DNA from: Porphyra umbilicalis
Lineage: Eukaryota > Rhodophyta > Bangiophyceae > Bangiales > Bangiaceae
Reading direction: 5' to 3'
DNA: 64,000 nucleotides
Assembly: GCA_002049455.2 (NCBI GenBank)
Contig: KV918763.1
Coordinates: forward strand, 248,001 to 312,000
The notes beneath the pieces were generated by a model, which searched no databases, was not told where the DNA came from, and saw only the letters and a program-made list of their open reading frames with translations. Position numbers and translations under genes: made by a program. Of the stretch, positions 49,100 through 61,285 are shown piece by piece (position 1 is the stretch's first letter; each line of letters opens with the position of its first letter).

Positions 49100-51394
49100 C
49101 TAGGGCCCGCCGCGCGCGCGCCGCGGCTCCGCCGGCGTGTACCAGTGCACCAGCTCAGATGGCGCCGGGTCGGCGAGCAGGTCCCGCACCGGCGCGGTCG
49201 CCCTCCCCACCTCGCCGCTCTCGACGCGCAGCGCGGCGGTGGGTTGTACCCCCGCCGCAACCCCCACCTCCCCCTCCCCCTCGGCCGGTGGCGGCGTCGG
49301 CACGGGTGGCGACACGTCGCCCTCCCCCCCCGGCGGCGCGCGGCCACCAAACGCCTCCCCCCGGCGGCGTTCGCCCACCCCCACCGCCGCGGTGTCGCAC
49401 CCGCCAACGTCGGCGCGGCGCGCGCGCACCACATTCCCCGGGCACCCGTCGGCGGGCGCGTCATTGGCACACGCCGCCAGCGCAACGAGGCCGCTGACGT
49501 TGGCGAGTGCCTCGTCCAACGGCGCCGTGTAGGTGGTCACCTGGCCGAGCAGATACCGCGCGCCAGCAGCGGAGAGGAGGTAGGCGGACGTGCCGCCCCC
49601 GCTGTGGCTGGCAACGGTCACGCGCTGAGAGGTGGGCGGCGTGGCACCAGCTGCCGCGCCTGGCGCGCCGTCCCCCCCACCCGCCCACGTGGCCTCCTCC
49701 GCCCCATCCCCCAGCGGGCGGCGCGTCAGATACGCAATGTGCCACGGCTTGCCCGCCGCCGCCGACCCCACGTCGAGCGCCCGCACGAGCGCCGGCAGGC
49801 GCTCCACCAGCCCGTCGGTCGGAAACGTGTCGTCCTCCACGACCGCCACCACCGCGTGGCCGTCGGCGACGGCCCGCCGCCACGCGGCCACGTGCGACGC
49901 GGTCGCCGCAACGAGGCCGCCCGTCACCCACGAGCCCGCCGCGACGCGCGCAACGGGCAGCGGCGGGGCGTCGAGGGAGACGGCCCGCCCGGCGACGGCG
50001 TTGAGGATGGTCAGCGGGAGCTCCACGCCCGCCGCCGCGCGCGCGCGCTCCCGCACCCACGCCAGCCGCTCCGTGCACGCGCCCTCGTTGAGCACGTACA
50101 CGGCGCCAACGGCGGCAGCGGCGGAAGGGGGGGTGGTGGCCGCGGTGTCGGCCGACGACGGTGGCGCCGACGGAGAGGCGGGGGGGGCGCCCGCGGGACC
50201 CGCCGTCGTGTCGTCGCTGCTGCCGTCGGTGTCGACGACGCGGGCGGTCGGCGCGACCGCAGTGGGGGGGCGGACGTCTGCAGCGGCGGCGGCAGCCAAA
50301 AGGCGGTCGGACGCGGTGACGGGGAGGGGCTCGGACCCCCAGCGGTCGGCGCTGCCATCGCCGCCGACGGCGCCCCCGCCGGCACCCATCGGAACGCTGG
50401 TGGATGCGTCCCGCGTCACCGCCGCCGATAGTGGCGGTCCGGTCTGCACGCTCTCGGCCGGCCCGTCATCACCGACGGTATCGCCTCTGCCGCCGCCCGC
50501 CGCAACAAGGCTCGACGCCGCCCGTGCCGCCGCCTCCGCCTGTTGCGGGTCGTCGAGCGCACCCTCTGCTGCCGCAAAGGCCGCCTCCACTGCGCCGCCA
50601 CCGCCGTCGACGCTGCCGTCACTGCCGCCGCCTGCCGGCAAAACCATTGACGCTGCCCGCGCCGCCGTTGGGAACAGGGCCCCCTCCCCCCCGGCGTCGA
50701 CGGCGTCGACCCCCCCCACGGGCCGCACGCCGGCCGGGACGGGCGGGTCCGACAGGTCCGCGACGGCGGCAGCAGCCGACGGGTCGATGCCCCACGTCGG
50801 CGATACCGCGCGCGCCACCGCCGCCGCCGCCGCGTCGGCCGCCGTCGCCCAACCGTCTCGGGCGCTGTCAGCGGCGGCGGGTGGCGGCGGCGCTTCGGCG
50901 GCTGCGGCGGCCCCCCCCCCCCCCGGCGGCCGGCTCGGAAGCGGCGACGCGCCGTGCTGCAACGCTGCGTCGGCCGCGACGCTGCCGCGCGCATCCTCCG
51001 CGACGGGAGCCCCCCCCCGTCCCCCCGCGCCCGCGGCACCGTCGGCGTCCGACCCGACCGATGCGTGCATGGCGGGGCGGGGCAGCGCCGCCGCCGCCGC
51101 CGCCTCCCCACCCCCGACCCGTCCGTGGCCGCCCGGCGGCACGCCCGCCGACGTCGGGACCGACGGCCGGCGCGGGCCGCCCGCCGCCGAGGAGGTGGCG
51201 GCGAGCAGGTACACGGCAACGGTGACGACGCAGGCGGCAGCGACGCCGAGGCGCACCCGCCGGCCGTCGCGGGGGGGGGGGGGGTCCCCACCCCCGCCGG
51301 CAGATAGAGGGGGGGGTGGGGGGGGGGGGGGGACGACGCCGGCCAGCCGGCCGAGCGCGCGCAGCGCCGCGGCGGCAGCGTCGGTCGTGGTCAT
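49100..51394 (-). CDS. GT25-like (LPS/collagen-type) glycosyltransferase, type II membrane protein
   Basis: 764 residues with a start MTTTDAAAAALRALGRLAG, a Pro-rich cytosolic segment, and a signal anchor VRLGVAAACVVTVAVYLLAA at about 48-67. A very long low-complexity Ala/Gly/Asp stem follows to about residue 435. The catalytic domain then shows AVYVLNEGACTERLAWVRER, PLTILNAVAGRAV, TASHVAAWRRAVADGHAVVA with VVEDDTFPTDGL (EDD), WHIAYLTRRPLG, SGGGTSAYLLSAAGARYLL and TYTAPLDEAL. The order V-Y-V-x-N, S-H-x-x-x-W, V-x-E-D-D, G-x-x-x-Y-x-x-S-x-x-G-A and D is that of GT25 galactosyl/glucosyltransferases. The acceptor is unknown. A Golgi location is inferred from the type II topology. Confidence 0.75.
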   Translation of the reverse strand: MTTTDAAAAALRALGRLAGVVPPPPPPPPLSAGGGGDPPPPRDGRRVRLGVAAACVVTVAVYLLAATSSAAGGPRRPSVPTSAGVPPGGHGRVGGGEAAAAAALPRPAMHASVGSDADGAAGAGGRGGAPVAEDARGSVAADAALQHGASPLPSRPPGGGGAAAAAEAPPPPAAADSARDGWATAADAAAAAVARAVSPTWGIDPSAAAAVADLSDPPVPAGVRPVGGVDAVDAGGEGALFPTAARAASMVLPAGGGSDGSVDGGGGAVEAAFAAAEGALDDPQQAEAAARAASSLVAAGGGRGDTVGDDGPAESVQTGPPLSAAVTRDASTSVPMGAGGGAVGGDGSADRWGSEPLPVTASDRLLAAAAAADVRPPTAVAPTARVVDTDGSSDDTTAGPAGAPPASPSAPPSSADTAATTPPSAAAAVGAVYVLNEGACTERLAWVRERARAAAGVELPLTILNAVAGRAVSLDAPPLPVARVAAGSWVTGGLVAATASHVAAWRRAVADGHAVVAVVEDDTFPTDGLVERLPALVRALDVGSAAAGKPWHIAYLTRRPLGDGAEEATWAGGGDGAPGAAAGATPPTSQRVTVASHSGGGTSAYLLSAAGARYLLGQVTTYTAPLDEALANVSGLVALAACANDAPADGCPGNVVRARRADVGGCDTAAVGVGERRRGEAFGGRAPPGGEGDVSPPVPTPPPAEGEGEVGVAAGVQPTAALRVESGEVGRATAPVRDLLADPAPSELVHWYTPAEPRRARGGP

Positions 51395-51409
51395 GGCGGC
51401 GGCGGCGAA

Positions 51410-51441
<32 letters not shown>

Positions 51442-52646
51442 GGGCGGCGGCGGCGGCGGCGGCGGGGGCGGAAGCGACGCGGTAGCCACGAGCGTCGGGC
51501 GGTGGCGGTGGCGTGGCTGTGGTACCGGCGGCGGGGGTCGTGGACGGGCGGCCCGCCGCGGCCGGGCCGCCGCGGCCGCGTCAGCCGAGCCAGTGTGGAG
51601 GGCCCCCCGCGCACGCCGGGTGCGTCAGCAGTGGCCGCTTGCGTGCGCAACGGCGGCGGCGGGCGCCGGTGACGCAGCGGCGCCGTGCCGCCGTCAACCG
51701 CGGCACAGGGCCGCCGCTCGTGCCGCCGCGGCGGGGCGGCGGCGGCGGCGGCGCAAGGCGGCGGCAACGCCGCCCGCAGCGACACCCCATGGCTGCCAAG
51801 GGTCGAACCGCCGTCCGTGGCAGTGCCTTTGCTCACTCGGCACCGGCTGACGACGACCGACAGTCGAGTTGGGGGGAGCTAGGGGCAGCGCGGCCCGGCC
51901 GTCGGGCTGCTCTGTCTTGGTCGGGCGCGGAGCGCGGCGGCCAAGGCACAGCAGACGGTGTCGTAGTCTGCCTGTGTGCCGCCAATGATCTGGGCGAGCG
52001 GGATCAAGCCAAGTGAAGCTGTGCAATTGTCACTCAAGTACTATCTTCCCCCGGTCAAACGGACTTGGCCGAGTGTCAAGCACCTAATCCGACGAAGAAT
52101 CTCCTGTTAGTGGATGGCACGGGTAGAGAGAAATCACACGTGGGCAGGAGAGGAGTGATCCACCTTCTTTGACCCACATCAGGCGGAGATCCATTTCACC
52201 ACGTGACTCACTCTGACACAGCACGCGTGGCGGTGGACTCAAAGCACTGCAGCTGAGCTGGGCACTCTTTCTCTCAGCCAATGGGATGCAGTTCGTTGCC
52301 ATTTCTCGAGCGCTCCGCTGGCAAATGCCACGGTTCACCTATTGAGAGTTACTGTGGCCAATGGCCTCTCTTGTGGGCGCTCCCACGCGAGAACCGGGCC
52401 GTTGGCCAGTGTCCTCTGCCCCCCAACCAGGCTGGCGCACGGAGGGGCACCCCGGGGTGTCGACCCGAACAGGCTGTCAGGCACTCTGGGTTGGGTCTTC
52501 TCTGGACCGGCCCGGCTCGGAAGAGCTAAAGGGCCCCCACACCCAGTCGGGGGGCTGCGTCCTCTCCACCTTCGCATCATCCTTGCGCCGACCCCCCCCT
52601 TCCCCCCTCCCCCCCCCAGAGACGATCCCCCGTCGATGCACCCGCC
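51395..52646. other. Intergenic between divergent GT25-like and transhydrogenase genes
   Basis: About 1.25 kb. It contains a (GGC)n stretch at 51400-51470 next to the GT25-like start and a lower-GC part at 52015-52330. A C-rich leader at 52589-52618 precedes the transhydrogenase ATG. No gene is recognised. Confidence 0.4.
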
Positions 52647-55600
52647 ATGCGATCGCTAGCGGCGCTGCGGGGACTCCCGCGCCGCGGCTCCGCCGCCCTC
52701 TCGGCCCCGGTCCCGCGGGCGCCGCTCGCGGCGCTCCTCGGCTGCCTCCGCGCCCGCCCATCGTCCACGGCGGCCGACGCGGCGGCGCCCCCACCCCCGC
52801 CGCTGCTGTCGGCGCCGTATGGGCGCCTCTCGGTCGGCGTCCCCGCCGAATCGTTTGCCGGCGAGAAGCGGGTGGCGCTCTCCCCCGCGGGCGTCGGGCG
52901 GTTGGCCAAGGCGGGCTGGGGCCGCATCCTCGTCGCCCCCGGCGCCGGCGTCGCGTCCCGCTTCCCCGACGATGACTATGTGGCGGCGGGGGCGACGCTC
53001 GCCGCCGCCGCCCAAGACGCGTGGCGGGCGGACGTGGTGCTCAAGATCCGCGCCCCGTCCGCCGCCGAGGTGCCGCTGCTCCACCGGCCGCCGGGGGGCA
53101 CCTACGGCCTCCCGGCGCCGGTGCTCATTAGCCAGCTGATGCCGGCGGCCAACCCGGGCGTCGTCAAGGCGCTGTGCGAGTCGGGCGTGACGGCCGTCGC
53201 GCTCGACCGGCTGCCGCGCACGCTCTCCCGCGGGCAAGCGTTTGACACGCTCACCTCCCAGGCGGGGGTGGCTGGCTACCGGGCGGTCATTGAAGGCGCC
53301 AACGCGCTCCCGCGCTTGCTGAACGGGGGGCAGATTACGGCGGCGGGCAAGCTGCCTCCGGCGGTCGTCCTGGTCATTGGTGGTGGCGTGGCGGGGCTGT
53401 CGGCCACCGCAACGGCGCGCTCCCTCGGCGCCCGGGTGTTGCTGTTTGACACCCGCGCGGCGGTGGAGGAGCAGGCAGCGTCCCTCGGCGCCAAATTCTT
53501 AACCGTCGAGGCCATGGCGGAGAGCGGCGACGGCGGCGGCGGCTACGCCAAGCAAATGTCCGACGCCTTCCTCGAGGCGGAGCGGGCGCTCTTTGCCAAG
53601 CACCTGCCGTCTGTGGACGTGGTCATCTCCACGGCAATGATCCCGGGCAAAAAGGCCCCGGTGCTCATCACAGAGGAGATGGTGCGGTTGCTCAAGCCCG
53701 GCAGCGTCGTCGTGGACTTGGCGGCGGCCACGGGTGGCAACGTGGCCACGACCGTGCCCGACAAGACCATCATCACGGCCACGGGCGTGACGTGCGTCGG
53801 GGAGACCAACCTCCCCGCCCGCATGCCGACCGTCGCGTCGACGCTCTACTCCAACAACGTTGTCAACTTTGTGCTTTCGGCGGGGCCCCAAACGACGGGC
53901 GTCAAGGGCGCCTTTGCGCTCGACTTGGAGGACCAAGCGGTGCGGGGGATGCTCGTCTCCCACGCCGGCAAGATGTACGAGCCGCCGCCGCCGCCGCCAA
54001 TGGCCGCCAAGCCACCGGCGCCACCGGCGCCGGTCATCTCTCCGGCCGAGGAGCGCGCCGCGGCCGAGGCGCTCGCGTATGAAAACACGCGCTCGTCGGC
54101 GCTGACCGCCACTGGGGCAGCTGCATCGCTAGTGGCCATTGGCGCACTCGGCCCCGGCGCCGCCGCCGGCACCGGCTCCCTCATCTCCCAGTTTGGGCTG
54201 TCGAGCCTCTGCGGCTACCAGACCGTGTGGGGGGTGGCGCCGGCGCTGCACTCGCCGCTCATGGCGGTGACCAACGCCATCTCGGGGCTGTCGGCCGTTG
54301 GCGGTGTGATGCTGCTCAATGGTGGCGTGCTGTCCCCCGCTGACTCGTCGGGGATGCTCGCCGCGCTTGCTGTCGGCGCGTCGGCCATCAACATTGGGGG
54401 CGGCTTCACCATCACCCAGCGGATGCTCGAGATGTTCCGCCGCAAGGGGGACCTCCCAGACTATGGGCACCTGTGGGCAATCCCCGCGGCCGCCCTGACA
54501 GCAGGTAGCGTGGCGGGCATTGCCCTGCTGGGCACCGCCGGTGGCCTGCCGTCCATGGCCTACCTCGGTGCGACGGGCGCGTGCGTCGCGTCGCTCGCGT
54601 GCCTCGGCTCCCAGGCGACCGCCCGTACGGGCCTGGCCGTCGGCGTGGCGGGCGTGGCGACGGGCGTCGGCGTGACGCTCGCCGCCGCGCCGCTGACCTT
54701 CCCGGCCATTGCGCAGGGCACGCTGCTCCTCGGCGTTGGCGGCGCGCTCGGCGTCGGCATTGGCGCCAAGCTGCCGATTGTCGACCTCCCGCAAATGGTC
54801 GCCGCCTTCCACTCGCTGGTCGGCCTCGCCGCCGTCGCGACGACCTTCTCCTCCCTCCTCGCGTCGGGGCAGGCAGACCTGGACGCCGCCCATAAGGTGT
54901 CCATGGCCGTCGGCACGGCGGTCGGGGCGGTGACGCTCACCGGCTCGGCGACCGCGTTTGGCAAACTCCACGGACTGTTAGACAGCGCCGCGCTTGCGCT
55001 CAAGGGCAAGGACCAGATCAACCAGGCCCTCGGGATTGGCACCCTCGGGTCTGCGGCGGTGTTCGCGGTGACGGGCAGCCCGATTGCGCTCGGCGCGACG
55101 GCCGTCGGGGCGTCGGCCGCGGGGGTGCACCTGACCGCGTCCATTGGGGGGGCGGACATGCCGGTTGTGATCACGTTGCTCAACGCGTACAGCGGGTGGG
55201 CACTCGCGGCGGAGGGCTTCATGTTGCAGAGCCCGCTGCTGACCAACGTTGGCGCCATCATTGGGGCGTCGGGCGGCATTCTCAGTTATATCATGTGCAA
55301 GGGCATGAACAGGAGGTATGTTGTCGAAGGGGTAGGACGGGGGGTAGGGGGAGTGGGCCGGCATTGGTGTCGAGAGGCGTCTGGGGCATGGGCCTGGCAG
55401 CTCGCGGCAAGTGCCGGACGAGGCGGTAGTCGGCCAGCCCTGTGTCGGGTCGACGACGCGCAGTTTACTCACGCCACATGTGTTTTGTCATTCGCTTTGC
55501 CGCACTTTTGCTTGCTCCTCTGCGTCTGTCTCACGGCCCTCATGTGTTTGCACCCTCGCCCTCTTCACAGCCTGACAAACGTCATTTTTGGGGGCTATGG

Positions 55601-56198
55601 CACGGCCAGCCCCAAGAAGGCCAAGAAGACCGAGGATGGCAAGGAGATCACGCTCACTCACCACGAGACCAACGTCGATGAGGTGGCTTCCCTCCTCGTC
55701 AACGCCAAGCGCGTCCTCATCGTGCCCGGCTACGGCGCTGCTGTGGCCGGCGCCCAAAACGCGATCGCAGCCATGACCGAAACGCTCCGCGAAAAGCTTG
55801 GCGTTAGCGTCAAGTTTGGTATCCATCCAGTGGCGGGTCGCATGCCCGGCCAGCTCAACGTGCTTCTCGCCGACGCGGGCGTGCCGTACGACGTTGTGGA
55901 GGAAGCGGACGAGGTGAATGAGGACGGCATGGAGGACGTGGACGTTGTGCTCGTCGTCGGCGCCAACGATACGGTCAACTCGGCGGCGGAGGAGGACCCC
56001 GACAGCCCCATCGCGGGGATGCCTGTCATCCGCGTGTGGCGTTCCAAGAAGGTGGTTGTGCTCAAGCGGTCGCTGGGAAGCGGCTACGCAGCGGTGGACA
56101 ACCCGATTTTCTTCAAGGACAACACGTCCATGCTGCTCGGCGATGCCAAGGCGTCGTGCGAGGCGCTCCGTAGTGCTGTGGATGCGTCGGCAGAGTAG
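52647..56198 (+). CDS. NNT: Mitochondrial proton-translocating NAD(P) transhydrogenase, two exons
   Basis: Transfers hydride between NADH and NADP+ coupled to proton entry across the inner membrane. Exon 1 is 52647-55315, the intron 55316-55570 (255 bp, GTATGT...ACAG), exon 2 55571-56198. The junction AG|C restores [15 protein letters not shown]. The 1098-residue product starts with a mitochondrial presequence ([20 protein letters not shown]). The NAD-binding domain I spans about 55-430: [40 protein letters not shown] and [13 protein letters not shown]. About a dozen membrane helices follow, with [13 protein letters not shown], and the NADP-binding domain III lies at the C-terminus: [59 protein letters not shown] and [20 protein letters not shown]. 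Fused single-chain architecture as in animals and many protists. The intron has no stop codon and keeps frame. Confidence 0.97.
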   Translation: MRSLAALRGLPRRGSAALSAPVPRAPLAALLGCLRARPSSTAADAAAPPPPPLLSAPYGRLSVGVPAESFAGEKRVALSPAGVGRLAKAGWGRILVAPGAGVASRFPDDDYVAAGATLAAAAQDAWRADVVLKIRAPSAAEVPLLHRPPGGTYGLPAPVLISQLMPAANPGVVKALCESGVTAVALDRLPRTLSRGQAFDTLTSQAGVAGYRAVIEGANALPRLLNGGQITAAGKLPPAVVLVIGGGVAGLSATATARSLGARVLLFDTRAAVEEQAASLGAKFLTVEAMAESGDGGGGYAKQMSDAFLEAERALFAKHLPSVDVVISTAMIPGKKAPVLITEEMVRLLKPGSVVVDLAAATGGNVATTVPDKTIITATGVTCVGETNLPARMPTVASTLYSNNVVNFVLSAGPQTTGVKGAFALDLEDQAVRGMLVSHAGKMYEPPPPPPMAAKPPAPPAPVISPAEERAAAEALAYENTRSSALTATGAAASLVAIGALGPGAAAGTGSLISQFGLSSLCGYQTVWGVAPALHSPLMAVTNAISGLSAVGGVMLLNGGVLSPADSSGMLAALAVGASAINIGGGFTITQRMLEMFRRKGDLPDYGHLWAIPAAALTAGSVAGIALLGTAGGLPSMAYLGATGACVASLACLGSQATARTGLAVGVAGVATGVGVTLAAAPLTFPAIAQGTLLLGVGGALGVGIGAKLPIVDLPQMVAAFHSLVGLAAVATTFSSLLASGQADLDAAHKVSMAVGTAVGAVTLTGSATAFGKLHGLLDSAALALKGKDQINQALGIGTLGSAAVFAVTGSPIALGATAVGASAAGVHLTASIGGADMPVVITLLNAYSGWALAAEGFMLQSPLLTNVGAIIGASGGILSYIMCKGMNRRYVVEGVGRGVGGVGRHWCREASGAWAWQLAASAGRGGSRPALCRVDDAQFTHATCVLSFALPHFCLLLCVCLTALMCLHPRPLHSLTNVIFGGYGTASPKKAKKTEDGKEITLTHHETNVDEVASLLVNAKRVLIVPGYGAAVAGAQNAIAAMTETLREKLGVSVKFGIHPVAGRMPGQLNVLLADAGVPYDVVEEADEVNEDGMEDVDVVLVVGANDTVNSAAEEDPDSPIAGMPVIRVWRSKKVVVLKRSLGSGYAAVDNPIFFKDNTSMLLGDAKASCEALRSAVDASAE

Positions 56199-56526
56199 GT
56201 CTACTTTGGACTCTTGTTCCTCCTCTCCCTCCTCTCTCTTGTTTCTTTTTTGTTTGTCCTTGTACCTACCTGTTGTTTTCTCTTTTTTGTAGAGCCTCTC
56301 GGGACACGGCTGTCATCAGAAGTTTTGCACGACTGTTGTAATTTTTGACCACGAGCGGTGTGACCACGGCCAGAAGGATATTGGCAAGCGAGTGTGACCA
56401 CGTCGAGAGCCGAAAGTGCAGTTTAATGCAGTTTAATGCAAGGATGGCAGGGAGAGCCGGGCCACTCATGGGTGCAGACTTGAGCAGACTGGTCTCATCC
56501 ATTGCCAACGTCACATGGCAGCTGCC

Positions 56527-57018
56527 TTGACCTTCGTTGGGTGCTGCAACAGTGTCATGATGTCCTCGCGTCTCGGCCCGCCAGCGACGTGGTCGTGGTG
56601 GTCGGTCTCGGTGCACCCGTTGTTGGGGCTCAACTCAACAGCGTCGTGCCTTGACCCTTGGTCGGGTGCTGCAAAAGCATCATGTAGTCATCGCGTCTCG
56701 GCCCGCCAGCGACGTGGTCGTGGTGGTCGGTGTCGGTGCACCCGTTGTTGGGGCTCAACTCAACAGCGTCGTGCCTTGACCCTTGGTCGGGTGCTGCAAA
56801 AGCATCATGTAGTCATCGCGTCTCGGCCCGCCAGCGACGTGGTCGTGGCGGTCGGTGTCGGTGCACCCGTTGTTGGGGCTCGACTCAACAGCGTCGTGCC
56901 TTGACCTTGGTCGGGTGCTGCAAAAGCATCATGTAGTCCTCGCGTCTCGGCCCGCCAGCGACGTAGTCGTGGCAGTCGGTCTCGGTGCACTCATTCTTGG
57001 GGCTCGACACAACAGCGT
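56527..57018. repeat. Minisatellite, four ~125-bp tandem units
   Basis: Units start TTGACC(C)TT(C/G)G at 56527, 56651, 56776 and 56901, spacing 124, 125 and 125 bp. Shared blocks include CGCGTCTCGGCCCGCCAGCG and TCGGTGCAC. Units 2 and 3 are nearly identical; 1 and 4 are more diverged, and the array decays after about 57018. It lies 330 bp downstream of the transhydrogenase stop. Confidence 0.93.
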
Positions 57019-60000
57019 CCTGCCGCCGCGACGGGGCGAGTCAGCACCCGGGCAGACGGCAGACGGCGGCTTGCAACTTGGGGCTAGCGGCAGCAGCGGG
57101 GCTTGCCGGGGCGGTGGGCGGCTCGTCAGCCTGCCGCCCCGTCGGGCTCACACCGGTCGGCACCCGACCGTCAGGCGGCCTGAGTAGACCCGCCGACCAC
57201 TGGCTCGAAATCGACGTCGGGCGGTGACGGCGGCGGTGGCGAGAGTGAGTTGGGGGGGGGGGCGCACGGGGCGCATCGCACGGCATGGTGGCAAGAAGCA
57301 GCGCCGGTGGGCAGCAACCAGGGGAGCGGGCAGGCGGCGGTCGGGAGCACGTTGTACGCCGCGGGGTGACGACAGAGTGTGGCTCCAGTGCAGTGGCGGG
57401 GGTGCAAGCACTCGACGGTGGGGGCACAACCGCACAACGTCGGACGTGCAGGCGGTCGAAGGTGGGGGTGCAAGAGCGCGTCGGCGGGGTGTGGTGGACG
57501 ACGGTCGCCACGGACGCGGCGGCTGTGCATCGTTTAAATGGTGGCTGGGGGGCAGAGGCGCTCTCTGGGAGGCCGCAGGCACGCCCCCCTCCCGCCGCGC
57601 CCGTGCGGCCGACGTGGCACTCTGCGTTTGGCAGGCAGCGGTGGCGGCCCGTGCGGGAAGTCCCCTGTGGAGTTTGGGTGCCGCACGCCCTGGTCCACGG
57701 CGACCGACGGCGTCGGACAGCGGGGCGGCGCCCCCATGGTGGGGGTCATTGTGGGTGGGTTGCGCGCCCCCCCCCCCCCCGCCCGCTGCCGCCCGGCTCG
57801 CCCAAAGTGGCACGAGAGTCGACCACTACAGGCACCCGAGGGCGGCGGTCCGTGGCCGGCGAGCTCGCGGTCGCCCCGCCCCCTACACAAAAACGGGGCG
57901 GTCGCGAGGGGTGGACGAACCACCCCCCTTCCGTGTGTGGTGACGCGGATTCCTCCCCCCCCCCCCCGTCGGCGACACTGTTTCAGTCCATCCCCGTTGC
58001 GGATCACGTTTGCGCGCCTCGCTGCAGTCACGCCGGCGGCCTGCGCGGTCCGTCACCACCGCCGACGCTGTCGCGCTCGCGGGGGTCCCCGTGACGCGGA
58101 GAATCTGGGCGGCGGGGATTACCGCACACGCCGCCCTCCGCCCACAATCGCGACGTGCGCACCGCCACCAGCCAATCACCAACCTGCTGCGGCGAGCGCG
58201 TGCGCACGAGGGGCCGACGGACAGAGGTGGCTACCACAGAACCCACCTCCTGCCGTTTCCGTGACGGCCGCGCTTCCCAATCCGCCGCCACCCAAGGCAC
58301 GCCCGGCCAGGCAAGGTCCAGGGATGCGGCTCTTGGGCTGCGGTGCCCTCGCTATCGCCACGCGGGATCCAAACACCGAGGGGTGGCAGCCGTTGGGCGA
58401 AACCAACTGTCGAGTGGTTGACGAGACCCCCTGGCGGCACGCCCACCAGGGGCGAGTGGCTGCTTGCACGGATGCTGCCTGAATGGTTCTGTCGGCGGTG
58501 TCCGTGTGTGACCCTGTGGCGCAAAAAGTGACACGGTCGGGGTGTCTGGCAAAACGGTGCGGAAAGCCCCAGCACATCTTGTTGCACCGACTGCTGCGCT
58601 GTGCTGACCGCGGGGCCCCTCCATTCCCAAGAATGCAACACACCCGGTGCGGTTTTGCCACGCTCCTTGACAGATGATATGTAGATGCGTACGGGTCCAT
58701 CCAAGGGAAAGAGTAACTACACAACGCGATGTAGTTTCCATGGGGCTGAGTGTGCCGCTCTCAATTTGGATTCAAGACCGGCGCAAAACACTGACTAAAG
58801 CTTTAGCCAATGGGGGCAGCGAAAAAAAAGAGATCTACCAGCTTTCTGGCTACCTGCGGGTGGCTGCACAGCGAGCACTTCCACGCTGCGGAAAGAAGAC
58901 AGATGACAGAGTGGTTTTTTGCTCGACTGAGAACATGTCTACAGTATCAGTGCACCAAATGCGATCGTCATATCGCCGCATATTTTGGCTATCGCTCGTG
59001 CGCACGTCACCAGTCAATTCCTATCAATGGCGAACTTCATCCCCGCAGTCCTCCCAACCCCCTCCCATGAGGTGATTAAGGACTGGTGCTGTACTGCACC
59101 TGGCACTGGATCGACACCAATGCGCGGCCTGCCGCTGCATGCGCCTGACAACGAGACTACCGGGGGTTACTGTATGGAGTATGGTGTTGCGCACTGGGTC
59201 TGTGAATTGTATGGCTTGGGACGCACGTGGTGGATCAGTTAGCGCCGTGCGGTAGGATCGACGGTGGCGTCTGCGCACTCCCAGTTCAGAACTTGCCACA
59301 GAGCGACACACTGCCTGACAAGTCCGACCCGATCACATGAGAACTCCTCTTATCTCGCGAGGTCGAAGACTTATGATTGGCTCTCGCATATGGCTATCGC
59401 TTTGGCGATCGCCAAACAGAAAGCCATTCCATGCAAATATGGCGATGGCTATGGCTCAATGCCCCTCAACGGGTTCCCGATATATATGCCCGTAGCTATA
59501 ATTTGGCGATTTGGCTCACCGATAGACGTGCTCTGAATGAGCCTCGCTGCGCGGGATGAGCCAACTCGGTGCCTCTGGCCTCGGCACGCTTTCTGTCAGC
59601 ATCCGTGCGTCATTGGCCGTCCTGGTTAACGTCGGCCTCCGTCTGGGCTTGGCGTTGGCCGGCCATTACAGTTCAGGATGGCTGTCCCCACTGCTCCACC
59701 AGACGCTCGGCGGGCGGTGTACCGCCGCCGTGGACCACCCAAGTCTAAGTGGCGATGCTGGGCCTCCCGGTTTCACACATCAGCGCGCTAAGCACGAGGC
59801 ATGGGTGGGGGCGGAACAAGCTGGCGCGGACCCATGGCTGCTGGCCAGCAACAGCTTTTACCCAGCTGGGCTCTCCAGCGTGCTCGGTCGCGTGCGCCAG
59901 CGCACGATCAGTGCGTGGACGCAAAGCTCGCGGCGGGTCGGTGCCAAGCTTGCACCCGATGGAAGGGGCCGGCGCACTGGCCAATGCTCCGGAGGGAGGG

Positions 60001-61285
60001 ACAGGGCACAGAACCAGCGGGGATGGTCCACACACGCCGCGGCGTTGGGGGCGTACGCGGTTATCTGGTTGGAGTGGAGACGGCGCGGCAGTGTGCACGA
60101 CCGCCTTCCATCCGCCGACCACCATGAACCTACGGTCAGGAAGCAACACGGTCAGCGCGCACCTCAAAAGTCAAGCCAACAAAGAAGAAAAACGGAAGGG
60201 CGGACGGATATGCTGGAACGCAAACGAGAAAAGGTCTGCACCCCGTTGTGCGGCAGTCGAGCACCGTCAGAGGGAACCCAAGCAAACGTCGGCAGTGTCG
60301 AGCAACCCCGTCACCAAGTCTACAACACCCAGAGGCGGCGGCGCCAGTCACTCACGTGGCGGGCCAACGCCGGTACGGGGACGAGCCACAGCAGCGCCCA
60401 GGACGGATGGCGTCCCGTCGACGCGCTTACCGCGACGATGACCACCCCACAGACCAACAACGTGTGGTCGACCGCGGCCGAGGCGGAGCCGAGGCATCCA
60501 CAAGCGCAACGGCGGCCGACGATGACACGGACTCCTCCCGTAGTCTCTCGTGCGCGCACAGAGCCGCAGCTGGTGGCAGCCGCCTGACGCCCGTGGCGGG
60601 CCCACGGCGCTCTTGGCAGAAGCACGAGACAACGCGCGGGGCCGCGACACGTAAGGCGGGGGGCCCCGCGCCGGGTATCCTCCACTCGACTGGCACGGCT
60701 AGTAGGGGTGCGTAGCCATCGGGGTGCGCGCCACAGGCCGGCCGACCGTATAAAAGAAACTATAGAGGCGGCGGTGGTCGGCGAGCCGCGGCGGGTGCAC
60801 CACCATCGCCGCCATCAAGAGCCGCTGCCGCTGGTGCTACTCGACCACCATCCCTGCCACCCCGCAACTCACCAGACGTTGAAGCGACGGCCAACGACGG
60901 CCAACCCGCCCGGCCGTCCACGCCGTCCTGGTCACCACCCCCAAAGCGGCGGCCGTGTGCCGCCCGTCGCGCTCGGGCCCAAACGGTGGGGGCCGCAGCC
61001 GGCAGAGCACGGCACCAAGCGCATGCTGGGTCAGGGTCACTGCCGCCACCAGACGCGCCGCCCGGGCAGCACCCCACCCGCGGAAGCGCATAACAAGCGC
61101 CGTGCCGTCGCCGGCGAGGGCGTGCCAAGGCTGACCACCACCCCCTTTCCAGCGACGACCCCCCCGCCGACGCCCACCGCTTTGCCGACGACCGCGTCAC
61201 GCGTGGCCCGCAAGCAGCCTCGCCCGCATCGCCGCCCGTCGACCCAAGGCCCCTACTGCAACCCACGACGGCGCTCCACGCGGCG
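57019..61285. other. Long stretch with no recognised gene
   Basis: About 4.3 kb. 57230-58480 is GC-rich with overlapping frames on both strands and C/G runs at 57770 and 57957. 58680-59540 is much less GC-rich and contains the perfect palindrome TTTGGCGATCGCCAAA at 59401-59416. A plus frame at 59556-60587 (343 residues, start MSQLGASGLGTLSVSIRASL) has a hydrophobic N-terminal segment but then basic low-complexity sequence; I do not call it a gene. Confidence 0.45.

Noticed and set aside
56527-57018. CRISPR-like array
   Set aside because: The whole 125-bp unit repeats without unique spacers. It is a minisatellite in a eukaryotic nuclear context.
59556-60587. 343-residue plus-strand frame as a gene
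   Set aside because: Frame is open but the composition is that of random GC-rich DNA. No domain, no polypyrimidine leader, no support from splice sites.
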